Source: DASXRA01 sp963737425
GTDB taxonomy: Bacteria > Actinomycetota > Actinomycetes > Mycobacteriales > Jatrophihabitantaceae
Direction: 5' to 3'
NCBI GenBank assembly: GCA_963737425.1
Contig: CAVTSX010000009.1
Span: 248,001 to 312,000, forward strand
Length of the DNA stretch: 64,000 nucleotides
Shown here one piece after another: positions 1-7,574 of the stretch. A program made the translations under genes and the position numbers. The notes under the pieces were generated by a model. The model searched no databases and was not told the DNA's origin. It worked only from the letters and a program-made list of their open reading frames with translations. Position 1 is the first letter of the stretch. The number at the start of each line of letters is the position of its first letter.

Positions 1-72
1 GCAGGCAACCCGTTCGGGATGCCACACGTCGTCGGACGGGACGCGAACACCAACGCGATCAAGCGGATCCAC
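1..72 (-). CDS. 5'-end fragment of an unidentified gene running off the left edge
   Basis: The minus strand offers a GTG start at 72 preceded by an AGAGG ribosome site seven bases upstream. It is followed by 24 open codons (MDPLDRVGVRVPSDD and on) that continue past the window edge. The fragment lies 20 bases downstream of the LLM oxidoreductase stop on the same strand, so it could be the next gene of that transcript. The visible peptide is too short to assign to a family. Confidence 0.4.
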   Translation of the reverse strand, partial: MDPLDRVGVRVPSDDVWHPERVAC

Positions 73-92
73 CGGCAACCTCTTCTCGCCGA

Positions 93-977
93 TCAGCCAC
101 GCTGGCCATGCGCAGCGAGCACGAATTCCTGCGCCGCGGCGGGCAGGCCGCGCCCGTCGTCGTCACGAGTCCAGTGCACTGCCACCTCGTCGAAGCCGAT
201 CGCGTCGAGGTTGCCGAGAAAGTCGCGGTAGCGCTCCGCGCTCTCGAACGGCCAGACGACGTCCAGCGACAATTGCGCGACTCGGCGCAGCGCAGCGACC
301 GGCCGCGCGGCCGCAAGTAGCGCATCGTCGAGCGCCCGGCCCTGCCGCGCGAGGGTCTCGTACCACTGCTGCGGCGGCGCGTCGTACGGGCGGGTCCCGT
401 AGGTCACCCAGCCCTGCCCGAACCGCGCGGCGAGCCGCATAGCCCGCGCGCCTGATGCGGCAACCGTGAACGGGACGCGCGGCTGCTGCACACATCCGGG
501 CACCTGCCGCGCCTCGACGGCACGAAACGTCTTTCCCGACCAGGTCGTCTTGTCGTGGGTCAGCAGCTCGTCGAGCAGTTCCAGCCACTCGGCGAAGCGG
601 TCGGACTGCTGGCGTTTCGTACGCGGCGCATCACCCTGGACGAGCGCGTCGCCGTCGATGACGCCCGTGCCGACGCCGAGGTCGATGCGCCCGGCGGAGA
701 GCTGGTCGAGCGTCATCACCTCCTTGGCGAACGCGACCGGATGCCGGAAATTCGGCGTCGCCACCTGCGTACCCAGGCGTACGGACGACGTCGAGACGGC
801 TGCCGCCGCGAGCATCGGCACGGTCGCGAACCAGGGCTGCTCGCGCAGACCGCCCCACGAGAGATGGTCATATGTCCAGACCGTGCGCACTCCCGCGCTC
901 TCCGCCTCCCGCACCGCTTCGATGAAGCGCGCCGGCGGATTGCGGTCGGTCAGGACCAGGGCGGACAGTTCGACCAC
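93..977 (-). CDS. LLM-class (luciferase-like) flavin or F420-dependent oxidoreductase
   Basis: A 294-residue protein with a GTG start. It has the TIM-barrel signature of the bacterial luciferase-like superfamily: an early DHLSWGG segment near residue 36, then RLGTQVATPNFRHP and LGVGTGVIDGD in the first 110 residues, and a C-terminal half that counts time or angle as FGQGWVTYG. Actinobacterial members mostly use coenzyme F420, others use FMN, and the sequence alone does not decide which. The substrate is unknown. It is divergent from the CdaR-type regulator with 74 bases between the two starts. A link to the hydroxyproline operon beyond that regulator is possible but not shown. Confidence 0.85.
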   Translation of the reverse strand: MVELSALVLTDRNPPARFIEAVREAESAGVRTVWTYDHLSWGGLREQPWFATVPMLAAAAVSTSSVRLGTQVATPNFRHPVAFAKEVMTLDQLSAGRIDLGVGTGVIDGDALVQGDAPRTKRQQSDRFAEWLELLDELLTHDKTTWSGKTFRAVEARQVPGCVQQPRVPFTVAASGARAMRLAARFGQGWVTYGTRPYDAPPQQWYETLARQGRALDDALLAAARPVAALRRVAQLSLDVVWPFESAERYRDFLGNLDAIGFDEVAVHWTRDDDGRGLPAAAQEFVLAAHGQRG

Positions 978-1051
978 GCTGCGACCTTACGGATGGTCCC
1001 GGCTGCGACATACAGTCGCCTGGCCAGCATTGCCGCACGACGGCTTGACGT

Positions 1052-2293
1052 TTGACGAAATCGAGGTTCCTGATCGCCAGCGAACTGCAGGACATCGTCG
1101 ACCGCCTGGCCGCCGATCTCGGCGCAGCGACGGTCCTCGAAGACGCCCGGCAGCGGATGATCGTCTACTCGTCCCAGTACGGCGAGGTGGACGACGTACG
1201 GCGCGACTCCATCCTGCTCCGCGAGACCGGGCCGGCCGTCGTCGACTGGTTTCGCCAGTTCGGCATCGCCGACGCACGCGACACGATCTGGATCCCGGGC
1301 AGCGACGAACTCGGCATCCTCGGCCGGTTGTGCTGCCCGATCCGCCACGGCGACCAGCTGCTCGGCTTCCTGTGGCTGCTCGACGACGACCGCGCCCTGT
1401 TCGACAGCGGACGCGCCCGGGTCGAGGCCGACCACGCCCACATCGCGTTGCTCCTCTACGAGCAGCAACTCGCGCAGCGGTTGCGCGGCGAGGTCGTGTC
1501 GCACCTGCTCTCGCCGGTGCCGGATCTGCAGGTGGCGGCGGCGTCGTCGATCACCGACCGCGGCCTGTGGCAGCGCGGCGCGCACGCCTGCGCGGTCGTC
1601 GTCACCGTCGCGGTGGGCCATTCGGCCGATCTGGCCGAGGAGAGTCACGCGCTGATCCATCGCATCCTGGTCGAGTCGGTCGAGGACGTCGCACGCAACA
1701 CGGTCGGCTCGGACACGTTGCGCGCGGCGTTCGCCGACCACGCGGTGCTGCTCGTGCCGTGCTGGTCCGATGCGGACGAGCGTCCGGAAGAGGTGGGCGA
1801 GCGCGCGATCACCGCGGTCGAGCGGCGCATCGGCGAGGTCGGCGCTGGGCTTCGGGTCGCGGCCGGCATCGGTGACCCGCAGGGGTCGGTGCAGGACGCC
1901 GAGGTGTCCTACCGCCAGGCGCGGCTCGCGGCCAAGGTGGCGGGAGTGATCTCGTCCGGGCGGGCGTGCGCGCGGTGGCGCGACCTGGGTGTGTTCCGCA
2001 CGCTGGCGCAGTTGCCGTCCTGGGGCGCCAACGATCTCGAACTCGACCCTCGGGTGACCGTGCTGTTTCGCGACGCCGATCCGGACGTGCTGCGCAGCGT
2101 CGAGACCTATCTGGACCGCGGCTGCGACGTGCAGAAGACGGCCGCCGAACTGCACCTGCACCGCGGCACGCTGTACTACCGGCTGGACAAGGTCGAGAAG
2201 CTGACCGGCCTCGATCTGCGCGACGGCAACGACCGTCTCACGGTGCATCTCGGCTTCAAGATCGCCCGGCTCACCGGCAACTACCCCCGCTGA
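1052..2293 (+). CDS. CdaR/PucR-type transcriptional regulator with C-terminal HTH_30
   Basis: A 413-residue regulator. The first 150 residues look like a GAF-type sensor ending in LLLYEQQLAQRL. The middle resembles the degenerate GGDEF-like domain of CdaR proteins. Residues about 345-405 are a PucR C-terminal helix-turn-helix (DVQKTAAELHLHRGTLYYRL). The TTG start is the longest reading and has no clear ribosome site, so the true start may be slightly downstream. Its stop codon is one base from the stop of the hydroxyproline operon on the other strand. Convergent placement makes it the natural candidate to sense hydroxyproline or a pathway intermediate, but this is inferred from position only. 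Confidence 0.8.
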   Translation: MTKSRFLIASELQDIVDRLAADLGAATVLEDARQRMIVYSSQYGEVDDVRRDSILLRETGPAVVDWFRQFGIADARDTIWIPGSDELGILGRLCCPIRHGDQLLGFLWLLDDDRALFDSGRARVEADHAHIALLLYEQQLAQRLRGEVVSHLLSPVPDLQVAAASSITDRGLWQRGAHACAVVVTVAVGHSADLAEESHALIHRILVESVEDVARNTVGSDTLRAAFADHAVLLVPCWSDADERPEEVGERAITAVERRIGEVGAGLRVAAGIGDPQGSVQDAEVSYRQARLAAKVAGVISSGRACARWRDLGVFRTLAQLPSWGANDLELDPRVTVLFRDADPDVLRSVETYLDRGCDVQKTAAELHLHRGTLYYRLDKVEKLTGLDLRDGNDRLTVHLGFKIARLTGNYPR

Positions 2294-2294
2294 C

Positions 2295-3665
2295 TCAGTC
2301 GGCGATCTCGGCGATCTCGCCCACGGTCAGCGGTGCGGCGAGCGGCCGGCCCGCCAGATCACCGACATCGGCCAACGACCGGCCTGCCCGCCGGGCGATC
2401 GCCGATTGCAGCGCCGGGCCGCACATGCGCCCCTGGCACCAGCCCATGCCGCAGCGGGTCTGGCCCTTGACGCCGCGCGCAGTGCCGATGCCGGCGTCGA
2501 CGACGTCGCGGACCTCGCGCCAGCTGACCTCCTCGCACCGGCACACGGTGGTCTCGTCGGCAAGCCACTCGGACCACTGCTGCGGGATGGGGTACGCCCG
2601 GTCGAGCACCGCTGCCGCCCGCCGCGCTTGGCGCAGACCCTTGCGGGCACGCGCGACGTCTGCGTGCTGGCCGGCCGTGCTGGTCGCGCCGAGCTGGGCT
2701 GCGGCGGCGGCGCCGGCGATCTCGCCCTCAACCTCGGCTACCATCGCTCCGCCGACGCCGGTTAGCTCGCCGGCCGCGAATACACCTCGGACCGAGGTCG
2801 CCTGGTCTTCGTCGACGGCGACGGTCGTGTACGGGCGCGTGGGGTGCGCCGACTCGGCGCAGCTCAGCGTTCGGGCGAGTTCGACCGCGGGCACGAACCC
2901 CCAGCCCACGCAGGCGGCGTCGACGGCGATCTCGCGAATGCCCTCGGCGAGCGGGCGCCCGGAACCGTCGAGCCGGGCAACCGTGACCGATTCGACTCGC
3001 CCGTCGCCACGCGCCGCGACAACGGCCCGCCCGCTGAGCAGTGGCACGCGGGCCCGCACCACCGCACGCAGATAGCCGGTTGCCTGGGTGACGATCGCCC
3101 GGTGGCGCAGCAACCCGGCCGCCGAGCGCGTGTTGCGCACGAGCGGCGACGCCTCGACGACCGCGGCCACCTGCACGCCGGCCGTGATCAGGCCGGCGGC
3201 GACCGGCCACAGGAACGCGCCCGTGCCCGCGACCACGACGCGACGCCCGATCGGCACACCGTGCGCCTTGAGCATGGCCTGCGCGGCACCTGGCGTCACC
3301 ACTCCCGGGAGATCCCACCCGGGAAAGGGCAGCGACAACTCCGCGGCGCCGGCGGCGAGAACCAGCGCGGACGCGTCGAGTCGCCAGACGCCGCGCGCGC
3401 TCCGCAGCAGCAGTCGCGCCCCGCGTTCGGCGGCCGCGTGCACGACGCTCGTCTCGCTGAGTACGTCCACCCGCGGATGGGCGAGAACAGCACGCAGCAA
3501 CGGCGGCGCGTCGTCGGCACGGCCGCCGGATGCCGGCTGCCGCCAGATCTGCCCGCCGAGCGTGGGGGCGCTGTCGATCAGCGTCACGTCGACGCCGCGT
3601 CGGGCCGCGCTGAGTGCGGCGGCGAGCCCGGCGGGGCCGGCACCCACGACGGCGAGGTCAGCCAT
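2295..3665 (-). CDS. D-hydroxyproline dehydrogenase, FAD/NAD(P)-binding subunit (OoxA/HcnB-like)
   Basis: A 456-residue flavoprotein of the two-dinucleotide-binding fold. It has an N-terminal FAD motif (VVGAGPAGLAAA, residues 5-16), a second Rossmann motif (VVVAGTGAFLWPVAAGL), and a C-terminal BFD-like cluster region with Cys375, Cys377, Cys405, Cys410 and Cys415. The ATG at 3665 overlaps the stop of the ferredoxin-like gene by eight bases, which fixes the start. Families such as octopine/nopaline oxidase subunit A and HcnB pair this subunit with a small 2Fe-2S protein and a DadA-like oxidase, exactly as here. It is the last gene of the operon. It probably passes electrons from D-hydroxyproline oxidation to the respiratory chain. 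Confidence 0.85.
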   Translation of the reverse strand: MADLAVVGAGPAGLAAALSAARRGVDVTLIDSAPTLGGQIWRQPASGGRADDAPPLLRAVLAHPRVDVLSETSVVHAAAERGARLLLRSARGVWRLDASALVLAAGAAELSLPFPGWDLPGVVTPGAAQAMLKAHGVPIGRRVVVAGTGAFLWPVAAGLITAGVQVAAVVEASPLVRNTRSAAGLLRHRAIVTQATGYLRAVVRARVPLLSGRAVVAARGDGRVESVTVARLDGSGRPLAEGIREIAVDAACVGWGFVPAVELARTLSCAESAHPTRPYTTVAVDEDQATSVRGVFAAGELTGVGGAMVAEVEGEIAGAAAAAQLGATSTAGQHADVARARKGLRQARRAAAVLDRAYPIPQQWSEWLADETTVCRCEEVSWREVRDVVDAGIGTARGVKGQTRCGMGWCQGRMCGPALQSAIARRAGRSLADVGDLAGRPLAAPLTVGEIAEIAD

Positions 3666-3903
3666 TGGCCACGTCGTCCCCGTCGGCCACCGTGGTGACG
3701 CACGCGCGGACGGGCGGACCGCCGTTGACCCGCACGAGGCAGTCGAAGCACTGGCCGATGCCGCAGTAGATCGCGCGCGGGCGGCCGAAGCGCCTGGTGT
3801 CGCGGAACCGGCGCACGCCCGCGGCCCACAGCGCGGCACCGATCGACTGACCGGGACGCGCGCTGATCGTCCGCCCGGCAAAGGTGAATCTGAGCTCAGC
3901 CAT
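3658..3903 (-). CDS. small 2Fe-2S ferredoxin-like subunit of the D-hydroxyproline dehydrogenase
   Basis: An 81-residue protein with the plant-type 2Fe-2S spacing: Cys47, Cys52, Cys55 and Cys68 (CGIGQCFDC, then RACVT). It is HcnA/SoxA-N-like in size and lies between the two flavoprotein subunits. It overlaps the upstream oxidase gene by eight bases and the downstream subunit by eight bases, so the three are translated together. Its role is electron transfer within the heteromeric dehydrogenase, based on known three-part homologues. Confidence 0.88.
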   Translation of the reverse strand: MAELRFTFAGRTISARPGQSIGAALWAAGVRRFRDTRRFGRPRAIYCGIGQCFDCLVRVNGGPPVRACVTTVADGDDVANG

Positions 3904-5065
3904 GCACGCTCACCAGCCGGGACGGGTCGAACGGGCGGGCGTCGATCGCCGGCTGCTCGCCGAGGATCAGCGACCGCAGCAGGTCGGCCGTGCCCATCGC
4001 GAGGCCGACGCCGGCTCCCTCGTGCCCCGTGGCGAGCCACACGCCGGGTGCGTCCGGGCCGATGATCGGCAGGTGATCCGGCGAGGCCGGGCGGAAGCCG
4101 AGGTAGCCGCGGATCGTGCGCACATCACGCAGGAACGGGAACAGAGCGATCGCCCGGCGGGCGATGGCGGTGGCCACGCGCAGGTCGAAGCGAGCGTCGA
4201 AGCCGACGAGTTCGCGGCTGGACCCGAGCAGGATCGGCCCACTCTCGGTGCCCTCGACCACCGCCGTCGACAGCAGGCCGGCCTCGTCGCTCTCGACGTC
4301 GGAGACATACCCGGCCTCGTAGACCTTGTGCCGCACCAGCGGCGGGAGTGGTTCGGTGACGAGGATGTGCCCGCGCCGCGGGACGACCGGCACCGAGACG
4401 CCCAGCCGCGCGCCCGCGTCCGCGCTGAGTGCGCCCGCTGCGACCACGACGTTCGGCGTCGCGACCGTGCCCCGGCTCGTGTGCACCGCGATCAGCTCGC
4501 CCGACGCGTCGCGCTGCGCGCCCGTCACCTCGCAGTCGCCGACGACGGCCGCGGCCGGCCGTTCGGCGGCCGCCTCGGCCAGCAGGGCGCGCACCGCGCG
4601 CATCGGCTGCACCTGGGCGTCCTGCGGGTAGAACGCGCCGCCGTGCTGGTCCGGGGCGAGCAGCGGCTCGTAGTCGGCCAGATCGTCCCCGGCCACGAGC
4701 GACACCTCGACGCCTGCGGCGCGCTGAGCCTCGGCGGTAGCGGGCAACGCGTCCCACGAATGCGCCGACCCGGCGACGACCAGCCCGCCCTTGGCGTCGA
4801 ATTCGAACGGAGTCGCGGCACGCGCGGCGAAGGCCCGCCACAGCGCGAGACTGTGCAGGGCGAGGTCGAGTTCTGGACCGGGCAGCTTGTCGGACACGAG
4901 CAGGTTGCCCTCGCCGGACGAGCTCGACCCCGCGGCCGGACCGGCGCGGTCGATGACGCACACCGACAAGCCCGCCGCCGCGAACGACGCGGCGCAGGCC
5001 GCGCCGACCACGCCCGCCCCGACCACGACGACGTCCGCCGTGCGGGGCGGCCGGTCAGCGTTCAC
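3896..5065 (-). CDS. FAD-dependent D-amino-acid oxidase family subunit (D-hydroxyproline dehydrogenase)
   Basis: A 389-residue DadA/DAO-fold flavoprotein. The N-terminus carries VVVVGAGVVGAACAASF, an FAD ADP-binding motif, followed by GSSSSGEGN. The C-terminus has the DAO-family end (ATGHEGAGVGLAMGTADLL). The GTG start at 5065 overlaps the epimerase stop as GTGA. In this operon the most likely reaction is oxidation of cis-4-hydroxy-D-proline to pyrroline-4-hydroxy-2-carboxylate. Other D-amino acids or glycine-like substrates cannot be excluded from sequence. It forms the catalytic part of the three-subunit complex encoded here. Confidence 0.85.
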   Translation of the reverse strand: MNADRPPRTADVVVVGAGVVGAACAASFAAAGLSVCVIDRAGPAAGSSSSGEGNLLVSDKLPGPELDLALHSLALWRAFAARAATPFEFDAKGGLVVAGSAHSWDALPATAEAQRAAGVEVSLVAGDDLADYEPLLAPDQHGGAFYPQDAQVQPMRAVRALLAEAAAERPAAAVVGDCEVTGAQRDASGELIAVHTSRGTVATPNVVVAAGALSADAGARLGVSVPVVPRRGHILVTEPLPPLVRHKVYEAGYVSDVESDEAGLLSTAVVEGTESGPILLGSSRELVGFDARFDLRVATAIARRAIALFPFLRDVRTIRGYLGFRPASPDHLPIIGPDAPGVWLATGHEGAGVGLAMGTADLLRSLILGEQPAIDARPFDPSRLVSVHG

Positions 5066-6069
5066 GCACCCATCTGGAAGCCGGCCGGGAACGGGTCGTC
5101 CGGATCGAGCAGGTAGGTGGCGAGTCCGGTGATCCACGCGCGGCCGGTGATGGTCGGGATGTATGCGGGGTACTGCCCCACCGTCGTCTGCTCGATCAGC
5201 CGGCCGACGAAGCGCGAACCGATCAGCGATGCGTGCACGAAGTCGGTGTGCAGCGCCAGCTCGCCTCGGCTGGCGAGCGCCGCCATGCGCGCGGATGTGC
5301 CGGTGCCACAAGGCGATCGGTCGATCCAGCCGGGATGGATCGCGACGGCCGACCGAGAACTCACCTCGCCGTCGCCGGGCGCGGTGAGGATGACGTGCTT
5401 GCACTCGTTGATCTCGGGCTGCTCGGGGTGGGCGAATTCCAGCTGCTCGTCGATCGCGGCGATGATGCGCAGCCCGGCATCGATCAGCTTGTCGTGCTGG
5501 CGCGGTTCGACGGCCAGACCCACCGACGCAGCCGGCATAATCGCGTAGAAGTTGCCGCCCCAGGCGATGTCGAGCGTGAGCTCGCCCAGCCCGTCGACCT
5601 CGACGCGGGCGTCGCGAAGGTGCAGGTACGAGGCGACGTTGCGGATCGTCACCGCCTCGGCCCGGCCGTCCGCCACCTGCACCGAGGCGAGCACGAGCCC
5701 GGCGGGGGTCTCGATCCGGATGTCGGTGACCGGCTCCTTCACCGGCACGAGGCCGGTCTCGACGAGCACGGTGGCGGTGCCGATGGTGCCGTGCCCGCAC
5801 ATCGGCAACCACCCGGATACCTCGATGAAGATCACGCCGACATCGGCGTCCGGGCCGGACGGCGGCTGCAGGATCGAGCCCGACATCGCCGAGTGCCCAC
5901 GCGGTTCGGTCATCAGCAGCCGGCGCAGGTCGTCCCGTTCGCTCATCAGGTAGCGGCGCTTTTCGGCAATCGTGGCGCCCGGCAGGTTGCCGACCCCGGA
6001 CGTGATGACCCGGGTGGGCATCCCCTCGGTGTGGCTGTCGACCGCGGTGAACGACTGCCGCGATCTCAC
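5062..6069 (-). CDS. 4-hydroxyproline 2-epimerase (proline racemase family)
   Basis: A 335-residue member of the proline racemase fold. Both catalytic cysteines are present: Cys91 in LPMCGHGTIG and Cys254 in RSPCGTGTSA. That separates it from the Cys/Thr trans-3-hydroxyproline dehydratases of the same family. The GTG start at 6069 overlaps the deaminase stop as GTGA. Given its neighbours, it converts trans-4-hydroxy-L-proline into cis-4-hydroxy-D-proline, the first step of the pathway. Proline racemase activity is the main alternative, but the operon argues for hydroxyproline. Confidence 0.9.
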   Translation of the reverse strand: MRSRQSFTAVDSHTEGMPTRVITSGVGNLPGATIAEKRRYLMSERDDLRRLLMTEPRGHSAMSGSILQPPSGPDADVGVIFIEVSGWLPMCGHGTIGTATVLVETGLVPVKEPVTDIRIETPAGLVLASVQVADGRAEAVTIRNVASYLHLRDARVEVDGLGELTLDIAWGGNFYAIMPAASVGLAVEPRQHDKLIDAGLRIIAAIDEQLEFAHPEQPEINECKHVILTAPGDGEVSSRSAVAIHPGWIDRSPCGTGTSARMAALASRGELALHTDFVHASLIGSRFVGRLIEQTTVGQYPAYIPTITGRAWITGLATYLLDPDDPFPAGFQMGA

Positions 6070-6998
6070 GGCGCGACCTCGAGCGCAGCTTCGACCGCTT
6101 CGCCCGCGGCCGCGAGCGCGGCCCTCGCGTCCTTGCGGGCCTGCGTCTCGTCGGCCTCGGGCAGCGGCAGGCGCGGCAGGCGTACCGGGCCGCCGTAGCG
6201 GCCGGCCTCCTCCTGGGCGAGCTTGATGGCCTGGACGAACTTCGGGTCGGCGTCCCAGCGCAGTGCGGGCAGCATTGCGCGGTAGAGCGGAAGCGCCTCG
6301 TCCCAGGCGCCGCGTACGCACAGGTCGAACAGGCGCACCGACTGGGCCGGGAAGGCGTTCACGTATCCCGCGATCCAGCCCGTCGCTCCCATCAGCACGC
6401 CCTCGGCGACGAGGTCGTCGCACCCGATCAGCACCTCGAGGGAGGGGGCGAGTTCGCGGATCAGCGCCACCCGCCGCACGTCCTGCGAGAACTCCTTGAC
6501 CGCGACGACGCCGTCGATCTGCGCGAGCCGGGCGAGCAGCGGGGCGGTGAGGTCGACCCGCGTCGAGAACGGGTTGTTGTACGCGATCACCGGCAGCCCG
6601 GCGTGCGCCACCTCGGCGAAATGCGCGACCACCTCATCGGCGGTCGGCGCGTGCGAGGTCGGCGGCAGGCACATCACGGCGTCGGCGCCGACCTGCCCGG
6701 CATGCTCGACCCAGCGCACCGCTTCGCGCGCCGACTTGCCCGAGACGCCGGGAATCACCAGCGCTCGGCCCTTCGCGACCGATGCCGCGGTGGAGACGAC
6801 CTGCGCCCGCTCGGCGTCGGTCAGCGTCTCGTACTCGCCGAGCGAGCCGACCGGCACGATGCCGTGGACGCCCTCGCTCACCAGCCAGTCGCAATGCGCG
6901 GCAAACCGCTCGACGTCGAGGGATCCATCGTCCGCGAACGGTGTCGTCACCGCAGCGAGCACGCCCGGGAACCGAAGGTCTGTTTCCTCTGTGGTCAT
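6066..6998 (-). CDS. DapA-family lyase, probable pyrroline-4-hydroxy-2-carboxylate deaminase
   Basis: A 310-residue class I aldolase-type protein of the dihydrodipicolinate synthase family. It has GSLGE at 51-55, Tyr140 in AYNNPF, and the Schiff-base Lys168 in VVAVKEF. It is first in the five-gene operon, with a GAGGAG ribosome site upstream of the ATG. In hydroxyproline operons this family deaminates pyrroline-4-hydroxy-2-carboxylate to alpha-ketoglutarate semialdehyde. Its presence next to the epimerase and oxidase supports that over lysine biosynthesis. The last pathway enzyme, the semialdehyde dehydrogenase, is not in the window. Confidence 0.87.
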   Translation of the reverse strand: MTTEETDLRFPGVLAAVTTPFADDGSLDVERFAAHCDWLVSEGVHGIVPVGSLGEYETLTDAERAQVVSTAASVAKGRALVIPGVSGKSAREAVRWVEHAGQVGADAVMCLPPTSHAPTADEVVAHFAEVAHAGLPVIAYNNPFSTRVDLTAPLLARLAQIDGVVAVKEFSQDVRRVALIRELAPSLEVLIGCDDLVAEGVLMGATGWIAGYVNAFPAQSVRLFDLCVRGAWDEALPLYRAMLPALRWDADPKFVQAIKLAQEEAGRYGGPVRLPRLPLPEADETQARKDARAALAAAGEAVEAALEVAP

Positions 6999-7148
6999 CA
7001 GCAGTACTCCTCGTCGATATCGCCGGCAGTGCGCACGTTAGACAGCCTTGCCCCGCCGAGCCACATGCATTCACCGAACAAACCGGCGTTCGAGCACTAC
7101 GAATGACCAAATCATGCCCGTGATGCCGCTGCGCTTCAGGCCGGGATC

Positions 7149-7202
7149 TTGATCATCTCTGCTGGATCCGCCACTGCTCGCGGCGTCGCCAGAGATGATC
7201 AA
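7149..7202. repeat. dispersed hairpin repeat, family A copy 1
   Basis: Arms TTGATCATCTCTG (7149-7161) and its exact complement (7190-7202) flank a 28-base loop. The loop holds CTGGATCCGCCA, the reverse complement of the core seen in copies 3 and 4, so this copy is in the opposite orientation. Confidence 0.9.
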
Positions 7203-7268
7203 CGGGGTGCCAGCGCTGGACGCCCGCATGGCGTCGGACTGTAACGATCTACGACTGTCGTACCAGAC

Positions 7269-7354
7269 GCCATGAGCGGGCCGACGCGGGCCGACGCCGT
7301 TGGCGGCGGACGCCACGAGCGGGCCGACGCGGGCCGACGCCGTTGGCGGCGGAC
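7269..7354. repeat. 43-bp tandem duplication
   Basis: Two near-identical 43-base units (7269-7311 and 7312-7354) differ at one position. A partial third copy begins at 7355 (GCCACGAGCG). Each unit itself contains GGGCCGACGC twice. It lies in a gene-free gap and no function can be read from it. Confidence 0.85.
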
Positions 7355-7463
7355 GCCACGAGCGCGCACACGCGTGGGCGGGGCACACGCCTCGCGGGCG
7401 GCCCATTGCTCCGACTCTGGCGTGACGGCCGGGCTCGCGCTTGGATCGGGTGCTGCTTGCGGA

Positions 7464-7515
7464 TGATCACCTGCGGATTGCCCACCGCAGACGGTGCACA
7501 AAGCGCAGGTGATCA
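7464..7515. repeat. 12-bp inverted repeat with 28-base loop
   Basis: Arms TGATCACCTGCG and CGCAGGTGATCA are perfect complements separated by 28 bases, the same loop length as family A copy 1 nearby. The arms share the TGATCA end with family A, so this may be a divergent member. Confidence 0.7.
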
Positions 7516-7540
7516 CCACCAGGCCGCCCCGCCAGCCGGC

Positions 7541-7574
7541 GAGCTACCAGGCCGGCCCGCCGGCCTGGTAGCTC
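7541..7574. terminator. 16-bp perfect stem-loop at the 3' end of the S53-like peptidase gene
   Basis: GAGCTACCAGGCCGGC and its exact complement are separated by only CC. The stem touches the last two bases of the stop codon of the minus-strand peptidase gene. There is no T-tract, so it would be a GC-rich actinobacterial-type terminator or an RNA-stabilising hairpin. Confidence 0.65.

Larger units (their letters stand above)
6999..7572. other. gene-free repeat-rich gap
   Basis: This 574-base gap lies between the start of the hydroxyproline operon and the end of the peptidase gene. The operon promoter must lie near 7000-7130, but no clear -35/-10 pair stands out. The remainder holds the four repeat structures listed separately. 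The short open frames across it are made by the repeats and show no family resemblance. Confidence 0.7.

Noticed and set aside
7249..7519. Short open frames across the repeat gap
   Set aside because: They are made by GC-rich tandem units and differ only by repeat length.
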